A DNA stretch of 64,000 nucleotides from an uncultured Christensenellaceae bacterium (GTDB taxonomy: Bacteria > Bacillota > Clostridia > Christensenellales > UBA3700), in assembly GCA_944381365.1 (NCBI GenBank), contig CALWKW010000005.1, forward strand, positions 62,001 to 126,000, given 5' to 3'. Shown here in pieces: positions 58,950-64,000 of the stretch. The translations under genes were made by a program, and so were the position numbers. The notes under the pieces were generated by a model that saw nothing but the letters and a program-made list of their open reading frames with translations, did no database searches and was not told the DNA's origin. How positions within the stretch are numbered: position 1 is the first letter of the stretch; every line of letters begins with the position of its first letter.

Positions 58950-60932
58950 TTATTTTGCCTGAACTTCTTTTTTGTATTTTTCGGCTTGTTGTTGGATTTT
59001 CTTAAGATATGCCTCATCGTGGTGGAAGGTAGGCACGAGAATTTTGAGCTGATCTACTACGGCTTGCTTGTCATTGGTCATGCAAATCTTTCTCATCTTT
59101 TCAAGTTCTTTAGAGAATTTGTCTATATCGATTTTTACCTGATGACCTATGAATATCTTCTCGTTTGCCGTCTTCTGAAGTCCTTCCTCATTCATGAGCA
59201 ATTCTTCATAAAGCTTTTCACCGGGGCGTAGACCTGTAAATACGATGTCGATATCCTTATAAGGCTTATAGCCTGTGAGTGTGATAAGGTTTTCTGCAAG
59301 GGTAAGAATTTTGACTTGCTGCCCCATATCGAGCACGAAGATTTCGCCGCCGTGAGCAAATGTGCCTGCCTGCAAAACTAGGCTTACTGCTTCAGGGATT
59401 GTCATAAAGTATCTTATGATGTCGGGATGAGTGACAGTGACGGGACCGCCGTTTGCGATTTGCTCTTTGAAGAGAGGAATTACTGAGCCGTTGCTTCCGA
59501 GTACATTACCGAATCTTACGGCAGCAAATTCTGTCTTGGAGCCTTTTTGAGCCATCATCTGTACTATCTCTTCACAACAACGCTTTGTAGCACCCATGAC
59601 ATTGGTAGGATTTACTGCCTTGTCGGTGGAAATCATGATAAACTTCTGAACATTGTGTTTGTCAGCGAGCAAAGCTACATTGTATGTGCCGAAGATATTG
59701 TTTTTTACAGCTTCTTCAGGTACTGTCTCCATAAGAGGCACATGTTTGTGTGCGGCTGCGTGGAAGATAATCTGAGGTCTGAACTCGGCAAACAGCTCGT
59801 CCATTTTGTCATAGTCTTTGACATCCACAATCTCTACATGCAGGTCATAATCCGCACCGTAAGTACGCAAAAGTTCTTGTTGAATATTATAAGCACAGTT
59901 TTCGTATACATCCACGATAATGATACGGCGAGGCTTGTATTTGGAAATCTGACGACAAAGCTCAGAGCCTATCGAGCCACCGCCACCCGTAACCATAACT
60001 ACTTTGTCGTAGATATAGCTTGCCACACCCACATCGTCAAAGGTAATTTGTTGACGACCGAGTAGGTCAGAGATATTGATATCACGCATCTGTTTTGTGA
60101 TATTGACATTGGCAATCATCTCGCTGATATAAGGCAATACTTTGACTTGACACTTCGTAGCATTGCAATCCGTGAGTATCTTTTGTCTTTTTTCGCCGCC
60201 CAATGAGGGAATAGCAAAGATAATGGTATCGATTGCGTATTTCTGAACGCAAGTGGCAATATCTTTGGTGGTACCTACTACTTCTACATCGCCGACAATT
60301 CTTCCGAGCTTGTCAGGGTCGTCATCGACAAGGCAAATAGGGTTGTAGATACTATCCTGACGGGACAATTCGTCAAGGATTGTGCTTGCCGTATATCCTG
60401 CACCGATAATCATGGTACGCTTTCTCTGAGTTACTTCGAGTTTGTCTCTTTGTTTTGCATAGATAAACTCATAAATCATTCTTGTGATGATAATCGTGAC
60501 AGTAGAGAAAAATCCGAGCATGATGTATGCGGGATAAATAACTTGTTTCAAAGGTCCGTTGCCGACATTCTGGGTACCTTCGATGTTGATAAGTCCCATA
60601 AGTTGGTCAAGGATGGAGAATACGATAGTTGCTACCGTACAAGCTCCTACTATACGCAGATAATCTCTGCCTCTTGCATATCTCCATACGACTTTGAATA
60701 CTCTGAACGCCCAGAAAGCAAGGAAAAAGCAGAGCATGGCAAACGGAAGGCTTATAAAAGCTCCGTTGATAACTTTTATGAGTTCTGTGCCTTGTTGGTT
60801 GAGGTAAGCTTGAGAGAGTACGACAGCAGCCATAAGGCTTATGCATACAATAATCAAGTCTACCGCAAGAATTCCCCATTCTCTTAAAGTACGAATGGAA
60901 AAAGAATTTGTCTTAAGTTTTGGTTTTTTCAT
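58950..60932 (-). CDS. Membrane UDP-sugar 4,6-dehydratase/epimerase, CapD/WbpM/PglF type
   Basis: This 660-residue protein has four membrane segments (about 17-38, 48-72, 88-110 and 120-145), a first Rossmann-like domain (MIIGAGYTASTIL), and a second extended-SDR domain starting VMVTGGGGSIGSELCRQ near residue 315. Catalytic-region residues include HAAAHKHVPLME and ISTDKAVNPTNVMGATKR, in which the usual SDR Tyr is replaced by Met, as is typical of the CapD/PglF/WbpM class. Such enzymes make UDP-4-keto-6-deoxy amino sugars for capsule, glycoprotein or teichoic-acid-like glycans at the membrane. It lies 15 bases after galE in one operon. Confidence 0.9.
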   Translation of the reverse strand: MKKPKLKTNSFSIRTLREWGILAVDLIIVCISLMAAVVLSQAYLNQQGTELIKVINGAFISLPFAMLCFFLAFWAFRVFKVVWRYARGRDYLRIVGACTVATIVFSILDQLMGLINIEGTQNVGNGPLKQVIYPAYIMLGFFSTVTIIITRMIYEFIYAKQRDKLEVTQRKRTMIIGAGYTASTILDELSRQDSIYNPICLVDDDPDKLGRIVGDVEVVGTTKDIATCVQKYAIDTIIFAIPSLGGEKRQKILTDCNATKCQVKVLPYISEMIANVNITKQMRDINISDLLGRQQITFDDVGVASYIYDKVVMVTGGGGSIGSELCRQISKYKPRRIIIVDVYENCAYNIQQELLRTYGADYDLHVEIVDVKDYDKMDELFAEFRPQIIFHAAAHKHVPLMETVPEEAVKNNIFGTYNVALLADKHNVQKFIMISTDKAVNPTNVMGATKRCCEEIVQMMAQKGSKTEFAAVRFGNVLGSNGSVIPLFKEQIANGGPVTVTHPDIIRYFMTIPEAVSLVLQAGTFAHGGEIFVLDMGQQVKILTLAENLITLTGYKPYKDIDIVFTGLRPGEKLYEELLMNEEGLQKTANEKIFIGHQVKIDIDKFSKELEKMRKICMTNDKQAVVDQLKILVPTFHHDEAYLKKIQQQAEKYKKEVQAK

Positions 60933-60947
60933 TTAAAACTCCAAAAA

Positions 60948-61961
60948 TCAGTCGCCGTAGCCGTTGGGATTTTTACTTTGCCATCTCCAGCTGTCTTCGC
61001 ACATTCTCTGGAGGTCATATTTGCATTCGAAGCCGAGTTCTTTTTTTGCCAAAGAAGGATCTGCATAGCATTCTGCGATATCGCCGCTTCTTCTGGGAGC
61101 GATGACATAAGGGATTTTTCTTCCGCTTGCTTTTTCAAAAGCATGAACCATATCGAGTACGCTATAACCTTTTCCCGTGCCGAGGTTGTAAGTCACAAGA
61201 CCGCTGCCCGTAGCAAGTTTTTTGAGGGCGAGAATATGTCCGTGAGCAAGGTCAACTACATGGATATAATCTCTTACGCCTGTACCGTCATGAGTGGGGT
61301 AGTCATCGCCGAATACATTAAGCTGTTTGAGCTTGCCGATAGCTACCTGAGTGATATAGGGCATAAGGTTGTTGGGAATGCCGTTGGGGTCTTCGCCGAT
61401 AAGTCCGCTTTCGTGAGCACCGATAGGGTTGAAGTATCTCAAAAGAGCGATATTAAAAGTATTGTCAGCCTTGTAGATATCTCTCAAAATGTTCTCAATC
61501 ATAAGTTTTGTAGAGCCGTAAGGGTTTGTGGTAGAAAGAGGGAAATCCTCTCTTATCGGTACGCTCTTGGGCTGACCGTATACGGTAGCGGATGAAGAGA
61601 ATACAAGGTTTTTACAGCCGAATTCTCTCATTACTTGCACGAGATTGAGAGTGCTGATAAGGTTGTTTTGATAGTATTCAAGAGGCTTTTGGCAGGATTC
61701 TCCCACAGCCTTAAGACCTGCGAAGTGAATACAAGAATCTATGTTTTCTTTTTTGAATATTTCTCTCAATTTTTGGATATCGCAGATATCGCAAAGATAA
61801 AATTTGATTTTTTTGCCTGTGATTTGTTCTACTCTCTCAACAGCGATTTTTTTGCTGTTGCAAAGATTGTCGGCTACTACTACATCATAGCCGTTTTCAA
61901 TCAAGTCTATTACTGTATGGCTGCCGATATATCCGGCACCTCCTGTTACTAAAACGCTCAT
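60948..61961 (-). CDS. galE: UDP-glucose/UDP-N-acetylglucosamine 4-epimerase
   Basis: This 337-residue extended SDR has the NAD-binding [10 protein letters not shown] at the N-terminus, the catalytic S-S-A-T-V-Y-G segment, YGSTK (Tyr and Lys of the active site), and the sugar-binding [12 protein letters not shown]. Length matches GalE exactly. It interconverts UDP-glucose and UDP-galactose, possibly also the N-acetylated forms. Downstream of a hexosamine-kinase-like gene and upstream of the dehydratase, it feeds nucleotide sugars to surface glycans or takes galactose sugars into metabolism. AAGGAG is present upstream of the ATG. Confidence 0.95.
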   Translation of the reverse strand: MSVLVTGGAGYIGSHTVIDLIENGYDVVVADNLCNSKKIAVERVEQITGKKIKFYLCDICDIQKLREIFKKENIDSCIHFAGLKAVGESCQKPLEYYQNNLISTLNLVQVMREFGCKNLVFSSSATVYGQPKSVPIREDFPLSTTNPYGSTKLMIENILRDIYKADNTFNIALLRYFNPIGAHESGLIGEDPNGIPNNLMPYITQVAIGKLKQLNVFGDDYPTHDGTGVRDYIHVVDLAHGHILALKKLATGSGLVTYNLGTGKGYSVLDMVHAFEKASGRKIPYVIAPRRSGDIAECYADPSLAKKELGFECKYDLQRMCEDSWRWQSKNPNGYGD

Positions 61962-61979
61962 AAATCTAAGCTCCTTTAA

Positions 61980-63062
61980 TTATATTTTGCAATTTTTTGC
62001 AATTTTTATCATTTCATTGCTTGCTTTTTCCATACACTCAACGAGTTTGAATTGCGTATGGCATCTTACAAGGTTGTGCTCGGGGTATTTTGTCTTAAAA
62101 TACAAGTCTCCGTCAAGATAATCCGTAAGGAATCTCGTACCGCATTCCAAAGTCATCATGATAGAACCGATATGAAGCATATTGATTTCTTTCTGAGTGA
62201 TTTTGTCGCCAATACCTCTCAAAAAGCCTGTGCAGTATGACTTATAAAGCTCGATATCGAAATTGACTTTTGACAAATCGGGTTCATCCTCGAGAGCGGT
62301 GTTGCAACCGAATCTTATGGAGTCGCCGAAGTCATACAAAAGACTTCCGGGCATAATGGTGTCCAAATCTATTATGCAAATAGCTTTGCCTGATGTTTTG
62401 TCGATAAGGACATTGTTGAGTTTTGTATCGTTGTGGGTGACTCTCAAAGGTATTTCTTTGTTGTTGAGAGCATTGACAATCAAAGACATAAAATCTTTGC
62501 GTTTTTTGACAAATTCTATCTCTTCTTTTACATTATCTCTTCTGCCGCTCTTGTTTTCTTCTACGGCGGTGAGGAATTTTTGATATCTGTCCACGGTATT
62601 GTGGAAGTCGGGTATGACTTCGCACAAAGTAGAAGCATCGAAGCTGTCGAGTCTTGCTATAAACTTGCCGAAAGCTTCGCCAGTATTTTCAAATATAGCG
62701 GGGGTGTCGATAATCTGATATACGATAGTGTCGGGCACAAAAATATATGCACGCCAACAGTCATCGTTTACCACCACATAATGTTTGTTGTCCTTGGTGG
62801 GGATGAGGGTGAGACATTCTCTTGTGACATCTCCGCCTTCTTTAGTGATTATATCCGACAAAAAAGCCGAGACCTTTTGAATGTTGTCCATAAGGCCTTG
62901 ATAATTTTTGAAAATTTTGGTATTGAGTCTTTGGAGAATATAACTTGTTTTGCCATCGGTGGAGACCAAATATGTATCGTTGATATGTCCGTCTCCGTAA
63001 GGCTCGATTGAGATGATGTTTCCCTCAAAATCAAATAATCGAGCAATCTTGTAAGTATCCAT
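61980..63062 (-). CDS. Aminoglycoside-phosphotransferase-fold kinase, N-acetylhexosamine 1-kinase (NahK)-like
   Basis: This 360-residue protein has a kinase-like fold: an N-lobe with GDGHINDTYLV and YILQRLN, the catalytic loop VTHNDTKLNNVLID and the metal-binding IIDLDTIMPG, followed by DFGDSIR. This combination is that of NahK/LnpB-like kinases, which phosphorylate GlcNAc or GalNAc at C1, and galE next door fits that pathway. A general APH-family sugar kinase is the alternative. The ATG at 63062 has AAGGAAG upstream; a frame starting at 63095 would add 11 residues without a better site. A possible promoter is TTGTGT and GATAAT 17 bases apart at about 63155-63125 on the minus strand. Confidence 0.78.
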   Translation of the reverse strand: MDTYKIARLFDFEGNIISIEPYGDGHINDTYLVSTDGKTSYILQRLNTKIFKNYQGLMDNIQKVSAFLSDIITKEGGDVTRECLTLIPTKDNKHYVVVNDDCWRAYIFVPDTIVYQIIDTPAIFENTGEAFGKFIARLDSFDASTLCEVIPDFHNTVDRYQKFLTAVEENKSGRRDNVKEEIEFVKKRKDFMSLIVNALNNKEIPLRVTHNDTKLNNVLIDKTSGKAICIIDLDTIMPGSLLYDFGDSIRFGCNTALEDEPDLSKVNFDIELYKSYCTGFLRGIGDKITQKEINMLHIGSIMMTLECGTRFLTDYLDGDLYFKTKYPEHNLVRCHTQFKLVECMEKASNEMIKIAKNCKI

Positions 63063-63228
63063 ATTTCTTCCTTGATAAGCGTATTGACAGCACAAGCCGT
63101 CCGGTTTTGTATGTATTATTTATTATATTATCTTGTGCGTATATTAAGCACACAAATTGAGATTTGTACAGCACAATCGTTTGTACTCTACAAACCCCAA
63201 TTATTTGGCAATCTTTATAAAATATCTA

Positions 63229-63259
63229 TGCGTACACACGCATAATGCGTGTGTACGCA
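63229..63259. terminator. Perfect 15-bp inverted repeat after the minus-strand gene
   Basis: TGCGTACACACGCAT (63229-63243) and ATGCGTGTGTACGCA (63245-63259) are exact complements with one base between. It lies 9 bases after the stop of the partial gene. The T-tract on the minus strand is weak, so it could be a terminator or an RNA 3'-end stabiliser. Confidence 0.6.
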
Positions 63260-63268
63260 AAACAAGTA

Positions 63269-64000
63269 TTAGTTTTCTTTTGTGATGTTTAAAAACATGT
63301 CTGCCAATTCTGTATTGACAACAGGGTTATATTCAGCAAAAGTAGGATATCCTTCGAAGTTGAGAGCAAAGTCTGTGCTCAACTTAGCTTTTTCAAAATA
63401 GGACTTATCGCCAAGCTCAGTGAAGTAGAGAGCAGCCAATCTTACTGCATCTGTATCATTGTCGCTATAACTGAATGCTACGATAGCACGGTTGCCGGTA
63501 GAACCGCCTTTACATGTACCCCAGAAAGCACCGCCGCCAAGCACATCGCATTCTTCGTCAGAAGCTATGGTCTCGATTTTCTGAATGGACTTTATCATAC
63601 CGCTGCCATATACTTCGATTACATTTGTACATTCGGTATAAACTGCGTTTCTGAGTGAAATATAAGAATTTGTATCTCTTACGAGAGAGCCTTTAGCGAA
63701 GTCGCAGGCTTTGTCTACATATTCTTCTTTCACTACGATATTGAGAGTGTAAATATCGTTTACCGCATCATATTTTACGCTTGTATTGTCTGCAAGGTAT
63801 TCAGGTCTTGAGAAATCATATACTGCGAAATTTGCACCGTAGTTTCCGATATAATAATCATCACTGTTTTCTACCTTTACTACACCTGTCTGATATCTGT
63901 TGAGAGGAGACCAAGCATTTTCTCTCTCGGGTTGAGGAGTAGTCTCTGTGTCAGAAGGCTCTTCATCCTTTTCTGCAGCTTGAATATAGAAAGAGTTTAC
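63269..64000 (-). CDS. C-terminal part of an exported protein of unknown function
   Basis: The frame is open from the right window edge to a stop at 63269, giving 243 residues without the true start. The visible part begins with a low-complexity Glu/Asp/Pro/Thr linker (EEPSDTETTPQPERE) typical of regions just after a lipoprotein or membrane anchor. A globular domain with aromatic-rich strands (NYGANFAVYDFSRPEYL) and a GGGAFWGTCKGGSTGNRAIVAF segment follows. I do not recognise the family. The acidic linker suggests a cell-surface location; the missing N-terminus would settle it. Confidence 0.7.
   Translation of the reverse strand, partial: VNSFYIQAAEKDEEPSDTETTPQPERENAWSPLNRYQTGVVKVENSDDYYIGNYGANFAVYDFSRPEYLADNTSVKYDAVNDIYTLNIVVKEEYVDKACDFAKGSLVRDTNSYISLRNAVYTECTNVIEVYGSGMIKSIQKIETIASDEECDVLGGGAFWGTCKGGSTGNRAIVAFSYSDNDTDAVRLAALYFTELGDKSYFEKAKLSTDFALNFEGYPTFAEYNPVVNTELADMFLNITKEN

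Overview
The window looks like a chromosomal segment of an uncultured, low-GC, Gram-positive Clostridia-type bacterium (Bacillota). The support is consensus TTGACA/TATAAT promoters, strong AGGAGG-type ribosome binding sites, rho-independent terminators after most operons, a spoIIE homologue, cysteine-rich proteins of a kind that could be spore-surface proteins, an ECF-type vitamin transporter behind a cobalamin riboswitch, and a clostridial-type glycolytic cluster. Species cannot be assigned from sequence alone. No rRNA, tRNA, transposase, phage gene or CRISPR array was recognised.

Layout. 1-3573 (minus strand): a five-gene bacitracin/lantibiotic-type efflux module (response regulator, ABC ATPase, two permeases, start of a sensor kinase). 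3778-8016: a ferritin-like protein, secG, smpB, and a methionine operon (metY-metA) whose MetA carries the residue that predicts acetyl-CoA use. 8132-10464: an AT-richer restriction-modification island (C5-methyltransferase, HNH endonuclease, controller protein with a textbook C-box). It appears to have been placed between metA and an otherwise orphaned terminator. 10546-18018: a nitrilase-fold pseudoenzyme, spoIIE, an MBL-fold hydrolase and two (alpha/alpha)6 glycosidase-like proteins.

18019-34383 is the most striking region: two giant exported proteins (1840 and 3022 residues) built from an N-terminal beta-helix-like part and long arrays of MBG/YDG and Ig-like domains. Each has a strong promoter and a structured leader. 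The first is translationally overlapped by a small lipoprotein gene; in the second the homologous lipoprotein domain is fused in frame to the C-terminus. This fusion suggests a functional surface-protein/lipoprotein pair and is my leading candidate for an undescribed system.

34593-49589: an iron alcohol dehydrogenase, two cysteine-rich paralogues, a MATE exporter behind a promoter-attenuator leader, a TM2 protein, a cobalamin-riboswitch operon (DUF4430 lipoprotein plus ECF S-component), a secreted protein with an RsgI-type domain, a 49-residue protein ending in QDADDL, two tandem Fe-ADH-family pseudoenzymes with queH, a GH43-like protein, a second MATE exporter, a ferredoxin-thioredoxin-reductase-like miniprotein and a DUF378 protein. 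49722-58773: zinc-ribbon membrane proteins, a metallophosphoesterase and the glycolytic genes pgk, tpiA and gpmI, interrupted by an HTH regulator with a palindromic operator. 58950-64000 (minus strand): a membrane nucleotide-sugar dehydratase, galE, an N-acetylhexosamine-kinase-like gene and the end of a secreted protein, consistent with surface-glycan or amino-sugar metabolism.
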